From DASWIG01 sp965371445 (lineage in GTDB: Bacteria > Acidobacteriota > Thermoanaerobaculia > Multivoradales > J023): a DNA stretch of 64,000 nucleotides. Under the pieces are notes generated by a model. It made no database searches. It was not told the DNA's origin and saw nothing but the letters and a program-made list of their open reading frames with translations. Position 1 is the first letter of the stretch, and each line of letters starts with the position of its first letter. This document shows, piece by piece, positions 25,229 through 33,924 of the stretch. Both the position numbers and the translations under genes were made by a program. The stretch lies in contig CBDUYN010000034.1 of the NCBI GenBank assembly GCA_965371445.1, positions 1 through 64,000 of the forward strand, written 5' to 3'.

Positions 25229-26815
25229 GTGAGCCTCAACGGCAAGCTCGAAGACGTCTCTTTAAGCGACGTCATGCAATTCATCCATCTGGGCCGGCGG
25301 ACGGGGACCCTTTCGCTCACCCGAGGCCGGAAAGAAGCGGAGATCGGCTTCCACCGCGGCCAGATCGTCAGCGCCTGGGCCCCCGGCTCGAAGCGCCTTG
25401 CAGCGCTCTTGGTCGACAAGGGCCTGGTCGACGCCGCGGTCATGGGTGAGCTCGTCCGGGCCCAGAGCTCGGAGCTCCCGCGGCGCTCCCTGGGGCAGGT
25501 GCTCGTCAGCTCCGGAACGCTTGACTTCGAGACCATCCGCAAAGCCATCGAGGAACAGATCGAGGTGACCATCTACGACCTCGTGCGCTGGAGCTCGGGG
25601 TCGTTCGAGTTCGCCCTGGACGAGCTCAAGCCCATCGACGACATCGCCATGTACCCTGGCGACGTCATCCCCAAGCTCAACCTGAACACCCAGATGGTGC
25701 TCCTGGAGGCCGCCCGGCTCCTCGACGAAGACAATCGGGACGCGGACGAGCTCGAACGAGCCCGCGGAGGCCGGCCGGCGGTGATCGAGCCCAGGCCGGA
25801 GCCGACCATGGCGCCGGCCCGCGGCGAGGAGCTCTCGCTCTCCTCCGTCGCGGACACGCTCGAAGGATTCGACGACATCCACATCCCGCTGGCCTCCGAC
25901 GAGGACATCCTGCCCGCCGCCGGCCATCGGCGCTTGCAGATCGTCTCGCCCGACCGCCAGATCTCCGAACAAGTCGCCGAGATCATCCTGCCCGAGATCG
26001 CCCAGGTGATTCGCGTCCCCCTACGCGAAGCCGGCAACCGCCTGCCCGGCGAGCCGACGCCGACCGTAGTGGTGCTCGACATGCGGGAGGGTTGCCACAC
26101 GGTCGAGGACCTTCTCGCCATCCGCCGCTCGCGGCCCCGTTCGTCGGCCATCGCGTTGATCGACTCCCAGGAGATGACCACCCGGGCTTTCGACTCCGGA
26201 GCCGTCGCCGCCATTCCCGCCAACCCCGGAGCCCTGGCCGCTTGTTTCCACAGCCTGATCCGCAACCTCCCCGACGCCAACGGCAGCCGTGGCCAGGCGA
26301 CGGTCAAGGCCGGCTTCGCCCGGCTTCGCCGGGTGCTGGCCGACATCCGCTCCGGCCTGCTCTCGGCCACCATGGCGCTCAACCTCATGCACATCATCTC
26401 GGAGTCGGTCGAGCGGGCCATCCTCTTCCTCGTCCGCCAGAACGACCTCTCGACGCTGGGCGCCTTCGGCTTCAGCGCCGAAGGCCGGCCTCTCGCCGAG
26501 GTGACCCGCGCTGTCGTCATCAACCTGCAGGAAGAAAACGTCCTGACCCGCTGTATCGCCGACGGCCAGCCACGCTCCATGAGCTTCGAGAACGCCAACC
26601 TGCCGGCGTCGTTCGCCAACCTGATCGGACGCCCCCACAGCGGCCAGATCGTCATCTTTCCGGTCCTCGGAGCCGAACGGGTGATCTCCGTCGTCTACAC
26701 CGACAACGGCTCCAACAGCCGCGCCATCGAGGACATCGAGCTCCTGGAGCTCGCCACCGCCCAGGTCGGCGTGGCGTTTGAAAACGAATTGCTGCGGCGC
26801 CAGATGGGCTCCTGA
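25229..26815 (+). CDS. DUF4388 protein with C-terminal GAF-like domain
   Basis: Protein of 528 residues from a GTG start. Residues 1-160 are a DUF4388 (PatA N-terminal-like) domain: LNGKLEDVSLSDVMQFIHLG, GRKEAEIGFHRGQIVSAWAP and YDLVRWSSGSFEFALDEL. Residues about 225-345 look like a degenerate receiver without a clear phospho-Asp set (VVVLDMREGC retains one Asp). The last 170 residues resemble a GAF domain (GLLSATMALNLMHIISESVERAILFL, read as two pieces; QIVIFPVLGAERVISVVYTD). DUF4388 proteins are common in gliding or pilus-related signalling of deltaproteobacteria and acidobacteria. It is likely part of the chemosensory output module with the two genes before it. Confidence 0.8.
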   Translation: MSLNGKLEDVSLSDVMQFIHLGRRTGTLSLTRGRKEAEIGFHRGQIVSAWAPGSKRLAALLVDKGLVDAAVMGELVRAQSSELPRRSLGQVLVSSGTLDFETIRKAIEEQIEVTIYDLVRWSSGSFEFALDELKPIDDIAMYPGDVIPKLNLNTQMVLLEAARLLDEDNRDADELERARGGRPAVIEPRPEPTMAPARGEELSLSSVADTLEGFDDIHIPLASDEDILPAAGHRRLQIVSPDRQISEQVAEIILPEIAQVIRVPLREAGNRLPGEPTPTVVVLDMREGCHTVEDLLAIRRSRPRSSAIALIDSQEMTTRAFDSGAVAAIPANPGALAACFHSLIRNLPDANGSRGQATVKAGFARLRRVLADIRSGLLSATMALNLMHIISESVERAILFLVRQNDLSTLGAFGFSAEGRPLAEVTRAVVINLQEENVLTRCIADGQPRSMSFENANLPASFANLIGRPHSGQIVIFPVLGAERVISVVYTDNGSNSRAIEDIELLELATAQVGVAFENELLRRQMGS

Positions 26816-26869
26816 GGCCCGGTCGAAGAGGATGCCCTCAGGCGCCCAGGCGCCCATAATCCAGAGGCC

Positions 26870-27856
26870 ATGCCGGCCCAGAAGCATGTCTGCCACCCAG
26901 GTCGGGAGCACCGTGACTTGCGCCTCGACCAGTTCCTGGCCCGGGCCTTGCCCGCCGACCCCGAGAACGTCTCGCGGCGCGAGGCACGCCGGTTGATCGA
27001 CGCCGGAGCCGTCTATCTGGACGGCAAGCGGGTGCGGGTGGCCTCGCGCAGGATCCGGAGCACCTCCCGCGTGGAGGTCTATGTCGAAGACCAGCCGGCC
27101 GCCGCGGTGGAGATCGGGAGCGATCACGTCCTCTACGAGGACGAGCTGTTGATCGCCATCGACAAGCCCTCCGGGATCCCGGCCCAGGCGACCCGGGGCG
27201 ACGCCGTCCACGACCTCTACTCCCAGGTGCGTCGCTTCTTGAAGCGACGCGACGGCTCTCCCGCCCCCTACCTCGCGCTTCACCACCGGCTCGACACCGG
27301 GACCTCCGGGGTGATGCTCTTCGCCAAGGACCGAAGCGTCAACCGGCACCTCGGTATGGCGTTTACCGATCAACGGGTGCGAAAGCTCTACCACGCTCTT
27401 TCGGTCGTCGCGTCGGTCACCGTGCCCGGCGGTGCCTGGACGGTCAGCAACCAACTCGCCGCCCCGCGGACGATTGACGGAATCCGGAAAGTCGTGGCCC
27501 TCGACTCCGCAAACTCCGTGGAAGGCCGCCCCGCGGAAGGCCGCCCCGCGGAGACCGATTTCCGCCCGCTGCGCGTCTTTCCCGGAGCCGTGTGGATCGA
27601 AGCGGTTCCGAAGACCGGACGCACCCACCAGATCCGGGTCCACCTCGCGGACTGCGGCTTGCCGGTGCTCGGTGACCGGCTCTACGGCCGGGAAGCCCGG
27701 CCGAGGATTCCGGCGCCGCGCCTCATGCTCCATGCCGCGAGCCTCACCCTGGAGCACCCCGTTTCCGGTGAAGCCTTGTGCATCGAAAGCCCGCTGCCGG
27801 CCGACTTCCGAGACGAGGTCCGACTCCTCCAAGGCTCTTCCGAGACCGCTGCATGA
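26870..27856 (+). CDS. RluA-family RNA pseudouridine synthase
   Basis: Enzyme of 328 residues that isomerises uridine to pseudouridine in rRNA or tRNA. An S4-like N-terminal domain (LRLDQFLARALP, SRREARRLIDAGAVYLDGKRV) precedes the catalytic domain with the signature HHRLDTGTSGVMLFAKD carrying the catalytic aspartate, then PKTGRTHQIRVHLADCGLPV and LGDRLYG. A small insertion repeats EGRPA (two exact 15-base units) before the KTGRTHQ motif. A CATAAT box at 26855-26860 lies 9 bases before the ATG. Which uridine is modified is not evident. Confidence 0.92.
   Translation: MPAQKHVCHPGREHRDLRLDQFLARALPADPENVSRREARRLIDAGAVYLDGKRVRVASRRIRSTSRVEVYVEDQPAAAVEIGSDHVLYEDELLIAIDKPSGIPAQATRGDAVHDLYSQVRRFLKRRDGSPAPYLALHHRLDTGTSGVMLFAKDRSVNRHLGMAFTDQRVRKLYHALSVVASVTVPGGAWTVSNQLAAPRTIDGIRKVVALDSANSVEGRPAEGRPAETDFRPLRVFPGAVWIEAVPKTGRTHQIRVHLADCGLPVLGDRLYGREARPRIPAPRLMLHAASLTLEHPVSGEALCIESPLPADFRDEVRLLQGSSETAA
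27520..27549. repeat. 15-base in-frame tandem duplication in the RluA gene
   Basis: The unit ggaaggccgccccgc occurs twice exactly (27520-27534 and 27535-27549), encoding EGRPAEGRPA in a loop of the pseudouridine synthase. Confidence 0.85.
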
Positions 27857-27923
27857 GCCGACGCTCGCCCTGCTGATCGGCATCAACCACTATCTCCGTG
27901 CCACCACGGGCTCACGCCTGTGA
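27853..27923 (+). pseudogene. Relic of a caspase-family peptidase start
   Basis: An ATG at 27853 overlaps the RluA stop as ATGA and reads MSRR. With one base added, it would continue LALLIGINHYL, the opening strand of caspase p20/metacaspase domains (ALLIGINxY). As it stands the ATG frame stops after seven codons, and the LALLIGINHYL frame stops at 27923. Only the first 20 or so codons are left. The fit to the family start, the coupling overlap and the frame break suggest a decayed gene, but the match is short. Confidence 0.4.
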
Positions 27924-28244
27924 TTGCGAAAGCCCGTCCCCGCTCTCCTTGATGTACGCCTCGACGCTACGCCCCACCAGCCGCTCAAAAGACTCGCTCA
28001 TGCTCTCGACCTCTCCCACCCTCTCGTCGAGCGCCATGCGCTCGACGCGGGCCATGGGAAAAAAAACCGTCGCCAGCCCCAGCGGCGGCTCCATCTCACG
28101 GGCGATCGAGCGTGCCCAGTCCTCGAAGCTCGCGACGTTCAAACAGCGCAGCGTCAGGCCGAAGGGCTGCAAGTCCAGGAGCACCCCCCACTGCTTCTCC
28201 GGGGGGCTTTGCAGGTGGACGACGACGATCTCGCCCGGCTTCAT
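27912..28244 (-). CDS. Conserved-looking hypothetical protein coupled to mce
   Basis: Protein of 110 residues: a beta-rich start (GEIVVVHLQSPPEKQWGVLLDLQPFGLTLRCLN, read as two strands), then VASFEDWARSIAREMEPPLGLATVFFPMARVERM and a helical tail. No signal peptide or catalytic motif; the N-terminal half has an Sm- or PilZ-like small-barrel look, which is only an impression. Its start overlaps the mce stop by four bases, so it is translated with the acyl-CoA dehydrogenase/epimerase pair. Function unknown. Confidence 0.7.
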   Translation of the reverse strand: MKPGEIVVVHLQSPPEKQWGVLLDLQPFGLTLRCLNVASFEDWARSIAREMEPPLGLATVFFPMARVERMALDERVGEVESMSESFERLVGRSVEAYIKESGDGLSQSQA

Positions 28245-28648
28245 GACGAGGACGGCGGCTCGGAGAGCTCCACCAGGACGCCCCCGGCCGAACGCGGGTG
28301 GACGAACTGGACCCGGCAGCCGCCGGCGCCGGGGGCAGGGGCGTCGCGCAACAGTTGAAGCCCCGCGGCGCGCAGCCGCTCGTCGTCGCCCGTGACGTCA
28401 TCCGTCGAAAAACACAAGTGGTGGATGCCGGGGCCGCGCTTTTCGAGGAAGCGGACGATCGGCGAGGAATCGCCCATGGGCTCCAGGAGCTCGATCATGC
28501 TTTCGCCGCAGGGAATGAGCGCCACCCGGACACCTTCCGAGGCGACCTCCTCGATCTCCTCGACGTGGAGCCCCAGGGCCTCGTAGGTCTTGCGCGCCTC
28601 CTCGATCGAGGCGACGGCGATGCCGACGTGGGCGATCTTGGAAATCAT
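28241..28648 (-). CDS. mce: Methylmalonyl-CoA epimerase
   Basis: Vicinal-oxygen-chelate fold enzyme of 135 residues that interconverts the (2R) and (2S) epimers of methylmalonyl-CoA, linking propionyl-CoA from odd-chain or branched substrates to succinyl-CoA. MISKIAHVGIAVASIEEA carries the first metal histidine, GIHHLCFSTDDV the next, and VLVELSEP the final acidic ligand. The start overlaps the acyl-CoA dehydrogenase stop (ATGA), and its own stop overlaps the next gene. Length is standard. Confidence 0.9.
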   Translation of the reverse strand: MISKIAHVGIAVASIEEARKTYEALGLHVEEIEEVASEGVRVALIPCGESMIELLEPMGDSSPIVRFLEKRGPGIHHLCFSTDDVTGDDERLRAAGLQLLRDAPAPGAGGCRVQFVHPRSAGGVLVELSEPPSSS

Positions 28649-29793
28649 CGCATCCCCAGGAGGTTTCTGGCGATGACCGTGCGCTGGATCTCCGAGGTCC
28701 CCTCGCCGATCGTGCAGATCTTGCAGTCTCTGAAGTACTTCTCGGCCCGGTAGTCCTTGATGAACCCGTAGCCGCCATGGATCTGGACGCCACGTTCCGC
28801 GCAGAAGACCGAAGTCTCGCCAGCGTGGAGCTTGGCTTCGGCCGACAGGCGCGACACCGGAGCGCCGCTGTCCATGGCCAGCGCCGCGGCGAGCGTCAGG
28901 GCCTCGGAGGCGGCGATCCGGGTCGCCATCTCGGCGAGGTGGAACTGCACCGCCTGAAACGACGCGATGGGCTTGCCGAACTGCTGGCGCTCCTTGGAGT
29001 AGGCAAGAGCTGTCTCGTAGGCGCCGATCGCCGTGCCGAGGCCCAGGGCGGCGATCGAGATCCGGCCGCCGTCGAGGATGTGGAGCGCCTGGACGAAGCC
29101 CTCGCCGCGTTCGCCGAGGAGGTTCTCGTCGGGCAAGAAGCAGCTCTCCATGATCACCTCGGCGGTGTCGGAGGCACGGATGCCGAGCTTCGACTCCTTC
29201 TTGCCGGGCCGGAAGCCTTCGGTGCCCTTCTCGACGGCAAACGCCGAGATGTTGTGATGCCGCCGGCCGTCGGGGTCGGTGACCGCGAAGACCACACAGA
29301 CATCGCCCACCGAGCCGTGGGTGGTGAAGGTCTTCGAGCCGTTTAGGATCCAGCCGCCGTCGACTTTCTTGGCGTGGGTGCGGGTGCCGGCGGCGTCGGA
29401 GCCGGCGTCGGGCTCGGTGAGGCTCCAGGCGCCGATTTTTTCGCCGCTCGCCAGCGGTACGAGCCACTTCTGCTTCTGCTCCTCGTTGCCGAATTTGTAG
29501 ATGTGGTTCGAGCACAGGGAGTTGTGGGCGGCGATCGTGATCCCCACCGAGGGGTCGACTTTGGAAAGCTCGGTGATGACGAGCACGTACTCGACGTAGC
29601 CGAGGCCCACGCCGCCGTATTCTTCGGGGAAGATGATGCCGAGAAAGCCGAGCTCGCCGGCTTTCTTGATCTCCTCCATGGGGAAACGCTGGGCCTCGTC
29701 GATCTCGTCGACGATGGGGTCGATCTCGCCCAGGGCGAACTCCCGGGCGGCGTCGCGGATCGCCTCCTGGTCGGCGGTGAGGGAGAAGTCCAC
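28645..29793 (-). CDS. Short-chain acyl-CoA dehydrogenase
   Basis: Flavoprotein of 382 residues oxidising short-chain acyl-CoA to the 2-enoyl-CoA. Complete domain order: N-terminal helices, middle barrel with AWSLTEPDAGSDAAGTRT (flavin contact) and C-terminal bundle with GGYGFIKDY and the catalytic glutamate in IGEGTSEIQRTVIAR. Closest in look to butyryl-CoA dehydrogenases. It heads a three-gene operon with mce and a small unknown gene, pointing to propionate, branched-chain amino acid or odd-chain fatty-acid catabolism. Confidence 0.93.
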   Translation of the reverse strand: MDFSLTADQEAIRDAAREFALGEIDPIVDEIDEAQRFPMEEIKKAGELGFLGIIFPEEYGGVGLGYVEYVLVITELSKVDPSVGITIAAHNSLCSNHIYKFGNEEQKQKWLVPLASGEKIGAWSLTEPDAGSDAAGTRTHAKKVDGGWILNGSKTFTTHGSVGDVCVVFAVTDPDGRRHHNISAFAVEKGTEGFRPGKKESKLGIRASDTAEVIMESCFLPDENLLGERGEGFVQALHILDGGRISIAALGLGTAIGAYETALAYSKERQQFGKPIASFQAVQFHLAEMATRIAASEALTLAAALAMDSGAPVSRLSAEAKLHAGETSVFCAERGVQIHGGYGFIKDYRAEKYFRDCKICTIGEGTSEIQRTVIARNLLGMR

Positions 29794-29862
29794 GGTAGAG
29801 GCCTCCTTCTATTCGTTTTCGGTACTCGACGCAACGGAGGGCCGACGCCCTTCTCGTCCCCA

Positions 29863-32800
29863 TCATATCGCATCTTCCGCTCGGCCGAGGATCGCGAGGA
29901 TCTTCTCGCCGTGCTTCTTGACCACCGCCGGCCCCATGCCCGGCACCCGCAAGAGCGACGCCTCGTCCGTCGGACGCTTGGCCGCAAGCGCCTGGATCAC
30001 CTGGTCCTTCAGGATGCGAAACGCCGGCACCCGTCGTCGCCGGGCCTCCTTGAGGCGCCAGGCCTTGAGCTCCTCGACCAGCCCCATGGGAGCTCCCGGC
30101 GCAGGCGGCGCCTTTTTCCTCGCCGCCGGCCTCCTCGCTGCCGCCGTGGACGGCTTCTTCGCCGCCGCCTTTTTCCTCTTCGTCGCAGGTTTCTTCTTTG
30201 TCGTCTTGCGCGGCCGTCTTTTCGCCTTTGCGGGGGTAGCCGTCAGCTCCAGCTCCACCGTTCGCGGGTTTGTTCGCCGGCCGTCGGCGGAGAGCGTCGC
30301 GCGCTTGAAGTGGATCTCGCGGCCGTCCTTTTCAAAAGACGCGGCGGCGAGGTAGAGCAGTCCGGCGCGCACCAGCCCCCCGAGGACGGACTCGAAGCCG
30401 TTGCGGTCGAGCTCCTGGCTCGGACAGGCCTTCTTGTAGAGGCCGCCCGTACCCTGGCCGTCCCAGCGGCGCAGCTCCTGGAGCACCCGCGCGGCGACCT
30501 CGTTTTCAGCCGCCGTGGCCTGCCGAAAGACCCGGACCACACAATCCTGTGGAGCGCAAACGTCGCAGATCCCGCAGGGCTCACCGCTGTCCTCGCGGTC
30601 GCCGAAGTGCCGCACCAAGTCAAGCATGCGGCAGCCGTGCGACTCGGCGAGGCGGCCGATGCCGGCGAGCTGCTCCAGGCGGTGGGCGCTCTGCATCTGG
30701 AAGGCGTCGCGCCAGTCCTCGGCCGGCCCCCGCCGGACGTTCTCCTCGGGGTCGACCTCGGCGCCGTGGTGGATCCAGAGCTTTTCCAGGGCCTTTTCGA
30801 GGACCTCGGAGTCCGTCTCGGAGACGGTGGCGAAAAGCGCCTCCTTGGGAATCCACCGATCCGTCAAACGAGAGTGGAGCCCTGCCAGGACGCTGAGGTC
30901 GGGGTAGTCGCGGCCGCGGAAGAACTCGTGGGTCCGCCGGTCGGTGAAGGAGTGGAGGAGCACGGCACGCGACATCTCGCCATCGCGTCCGGCGCGGCCG
31001 ATCTCCTGGTAGTAGCCCTCGATCGAGCCCGGCAGGCCGGTGTGGACGACCGTGCGTACGTCGGCTTTGTCAATCCCCATGCCGAAGGCGATCGTGGCGA
31101 CGATCGTGTCGACGCGTCCCGAGAGGAACTCGGCCTGCACACGGTCACGGTCCGAGGCCGTCATGCCGGCGTGGTAGGCCGCGGCCGGCAGCTCCGCGCG
31201 CAGCTCGGCGCCCAGGGCGTCGGCCTCCTTCCTCGACGGGGCGTAGACGATCGCCGGCCGCCGCGCCGGGTCGGAGAGGAGGCGGCGCACCTCGTCGCGC
31301 CGCGCCGAGGGCAGCATCTCGGCCACCTCGACCGCGATGTTGGTACGCCGGAAGCCGTGGATGAAGCGCGCCGGACCCTCGAGGCCGAGCTGCGCGACGA
31401 CGTCGTCCTGGACGACCGGCGTCGCCGTCGCCGTCAGGGCCACGACCGGCGCCGGCCGCAATAGCGGCAGGCGTCCGCCGAGGAGCCGGTAGTCGGGACG
31501 GAAGTCGTGTCCCCAGTGCGAGATGCAGTGCGCCTCGTCGATGGCGATCACGGCCGGCTTACGCCTGGCGAGCATCTCCGGGAAGCCTGGCACCGAAAGC
31601 CGCTCGGGGGCGATGAAGAGGAAGTCGAGCCGGCCGGCGAGGTAGTCGGCCGAGACCTGGCGCGAGACGGTGCGGCCGCGTCCCGAGTGGATGCGCTCGG
31701 CGGCAAAGCCCTGCTCGCGGAGCTTCGAGACCTGGTCCTCCATCAGCGCGATGAGCGGCGAGACGACCAGCGTCGTCCCGGCTCGGGCGATCCCCGGCAG
31801 CTGGTAGCAGAGCGACTTGCCGGCGCCGGTGGGCATGACGACGAGCGCGTCGCGTCCCTCCGTAACCGTCCGGCAGACGGGCTCCTGGTAGGGGCGGAAC
31901 TCTTCGAGGCCAAAAGCGCCACGCAGCAGCTCGCCGAGACGTTCGGGGGGAACGGGCTCGCGCGGTTCCCGGGCCGGCGTCGACACGATTTCCCTCTGGC
32001 TCTTACTCCCCTCTCCCCTCAGGGAGCCGGCCGGGAGCGGAGGGGTTGGGGCTTCAAAGCCAGAAGCTCGACGCCCTTCGAAAATCTCCCCCACCACCTC
32101 CCTGACGAACCGCTCGATCCCCTCCATGAACGCCCCAAGCTCCCCGCGTCCCCGCTCGATTCCCTTGAGCTTCGCCTCCCACTCCCCGGTCATCGCCGGG
32201 CTCTTGACGTGAGGGTGGACGCGCTCGATCAACCGGATTCCCTTGTCCGTCGCCAGGAGGACTTTCTTCTCGCGCTCCAGGTACTTGCGGCGCAGGAGCG
32301 TTTCGATGATCTCGGCGCGGGTGGCCGGGGTGCCGAGGCCCGACTCGCGCATGGCCTCGGAAAGCTCCCTGTCGTCGAGGGCCTTGCCGGCGGTCTCCAT
32401 GGCGGTCAGGAGCGTCGCCTCGGTGAAGCGTTTCGGTGGCCGGGTCTGCTTGGCCACGGCCTCGACGTCGAGCACGTTCAGGGGCTCGCTCCGGGCGAGG
32501 CCGGGGGGCAGGACCTCCTCGTCTTTTTTCTCCTTCCCCTTGGCTGGCACTTTCTTCGGCAGGACCGGGTCGAGCACCTTCCAGCCCTCCTCGATGACCA
32601 TCGAGCCGCGGCTCGCGTAGCGGTCGACGATCGGTCCTCCGTCATCCGGGGAGACGACAGCGGTAACGACATTCGTCACCGAGTAGACGTGCTCGTCGTG
32701 CCAGGCCTCGAGAAGACGCCGGCAGACGAGGTCGTAAAGGCGTTCCTCGTCGCCCCCGAGGCTCGCCGGTGCCCGCGCCGTCGTCGGCAGGATGGCATGG

Positions 32801-33924
32801 TGGTCCGAGACCTTGGCGTCGTTGACGAAGCGCCGGCCGAGCGGCCGCTCCCCGGTCCCCCGGGCGAGCTTTCCCGGGTAGCGGTCACCGATCGCCCCGA
32901 CGACCTCGCCGAGGGTCTTGGCCACGTCCTCGGTCAGGTGACGGCTGGCCGTACGCGGGTAGCTCAGGAGCTTCTTTTCCTCGTAGAGCTTCTGGGCGAC
33001 GCCGAGGGTCTTTTTGGCGCTCCAGCCCCAGAGTCGGTTGGCGTGGCGCTGGAGCTCGGTCAGGTCGTAGAGGAGCGGCGGCGGGATGCGCTTCTTTTCC
33101 GAGCGGACCGACTCGATCGCCGCCTCGCCCGTTCTTGTGCGCTCGACGATCGCCGTGACCTCAACGCTTTCGGGCTTGAAACGCCGTCCTTCCGTGGTGG
33201 GCTTCTCGCCCCGGAACCAGGTCCCCCGGTAGGTTTCGCCGCGGCCGGTGGGTTCGAAAGTGGCGAGGACTTCGAGGTAGCGCTCGGGGACGAAGGCGCG
33301 GATCTCCAATTCGCGTTCGACGACCATGGCGAGCGTCGGCGTCTGGACGCGTCCGACCGAGAGGACCTCGTCGCCCGTGCCGTAGGCCAGGGTGCAGGCG
33401 CGGGAGAGGTTCATGCCGACGAGCCAGTCGGCGCGGCTGCGGCCGCGGGCGGCGTCGGCCAGGGGGTCGAAGTCGCCGCCTGGGCGCAGCCGCGCGAAGC
33501 CCGTGCGCACGGCGTCGGCGGTCAGCGAGGAGATCCACAGGCGCCGGACCGGCTTGCGGCAGCCGGCGGCCTCGTAGATGTAGCGGAAGATGAGCTCGCC
33601 TTCGCGTCCGGCGTCGGTGGCGCAGATCACCTCCTCGACCTTTGCGGAGCGCAGCATGCGGCGCACGACCTCGAACTGGTCTCGGGTGTCGTCGGAGACG
33701 ACCAGAGGCCAGCTCGAGGGAAGCATCGGCAAGAGGTCCCGGCGCCAGCGTTTCCACTCGGGATCGATCTCATGGGGTTGGGCGAGCGCCACCAGGTGGC
33801 CGATCGCCCAGGTCACGGCGTAGCCGTTGCCGTGGAGGAAGCCGTCGCCGGATTTCCCAGCTCCGAGCACCCGGGCGAGGTCGCGGGCGACGGACGGTTT
33901 CTCGGCAATGACGGCGACAGTCAT
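29863..33924 (-). CDS. Topoisomerase III-RecQ helicase fusion protein
   Basis: One 1353-residue frame without a break. Residues 1-615 are a type IA topoisomerase III: Toprim (VIAEKPSVARDLA; ATDAGREGELIFRYIYE at about 102-118), WLVGMNLSRA and active-site Tyr322 in LLSYPRTASRHL. A short linker leads to a RecQ helicase: FRPYQ at 676-680, Walker A PTGAGKS at 698-704, DEAH at 796-799, YYQEIGRAGRDG near 972-983. The RecQ zinc site has cysteines 1098, 1117, 1120 and 1123, followed by a winged-helix RQC region. A Lys/Pro/Ala-rich linker (about 1230-1277) precedes an HRDC domain (about 1280-1348, VPGMGPAVVKKHG). RecQ and TopoIII elsewhere act together to decatenate DNA and dissolve double Holliday junctions; here they are one chain. 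The ATG lies 1 base after the pyrE stop. Confidence 0.93.
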   Translation of the reverse strand: MTVAVIAEKPSVARDLARVLGAGKSGDGFLHGNGYAVTWAIGHLVALAQPHEIDPEWKRWRRDLLPMLPSSWPLVVSDDTRDQFEVVRRMLRSAKVEEVICATDAGREGELIFRYIYEAAGCRKPVRRLWISSLTADAVRTGFARLRPGGDFDPLADAARGRSRADWLVGMNLSRACTLAYGTGDEVLSVGRVQTPTLAMVVERELEIRAFVPERYLEVLATFEPTGRGETYRGTWFRGEKPTTEGRRFKPESVEVTAIVERTRTGEAAIESVRSEKKRIPPPLLYDLTELQRHANRLWGWSAKKTLGVAQKLYEEKKLLSYPRTASRHLTEDVAKTLGEVVGAIGDRYPGKLARGTGERPLGRRFVNDAKVSDHHAILPTTARAPASLGGDEERLYDLVCRRLLEAWHDEHVYSVTNVVTAVVSPDDGGPIVDRYASRGSMVIEEGWKVLDPVLPKKVPAKGKEKKDEEVLPPGLARSEPLNVLDVEAVAKQTRPPKRFTEATLLTAMETAGKALDDRELSEAMRESGLGTPATRAEIIETLLRRKYLEREKKVLLATDKGIRLIERVHPHVKSPAMTGEWEAKLKGIERGRGELGAFMEGIERFVREVVGEIFEGRRASGFEAPTPPLPAGSLRGEGSKSQREIVSTPAREPREPVPPERLGELLRGAFGLEEFRPYQEPVCRTVTEGRDALVVMPTGAGKSLCYQLPGIARAGTTLVVSPLIALMEDQVSKLREQGFAAERIHSGRGRTVSRQVSADYLAGRLDFLFIAPERLSVPGFPEMLARRKPAVIAIDEAHCISHWGHDFRPDYRLLGGRLPLLRPAPVVALTATATPVVQDDVVAQLGLEGPARFIHGFRRTNIAVEVAEMLPSARRDEVRRLLSDPARRPAIVYAPSRKEADALGAELRAELPAAAYHAGMTASDRDRVQAEFLSGRVDTIVATIAFGMGIDKADVRTVVHTGLPGSIEGYYQEIGRAGRDGEMSRAVLLHSFTDRRTHEFFRGRDYPDLSVLAGLHSRLTDRWIPKEALFATVSETDSEVLEKALEKLWIHHGAEVDPEENVRRGPAEDWRDAFQMQSAHRLEQLAGIGRLAESHGCRMLDLVRHFGDREDSGEPCGICDVCAPQDCVVRVFRQATAAENEVAARVLQELRRWDGQGTGGLYKKACPSQELDRNGFESVLGGLVRAGLLYLAAASFEKDGREIHFKRATLSADGRRTNPRTVELELTATPAKAKRRPRKTTKKKPATKRKKAAAKKPSTAAARRPAARKKAPPAPGAPMGLVEELKAWRLKEARRRRVPAFRILKDQVIQALAAKRPTDEASLLRVPGMGPAVVKKHGEKILAILGRAEDAI

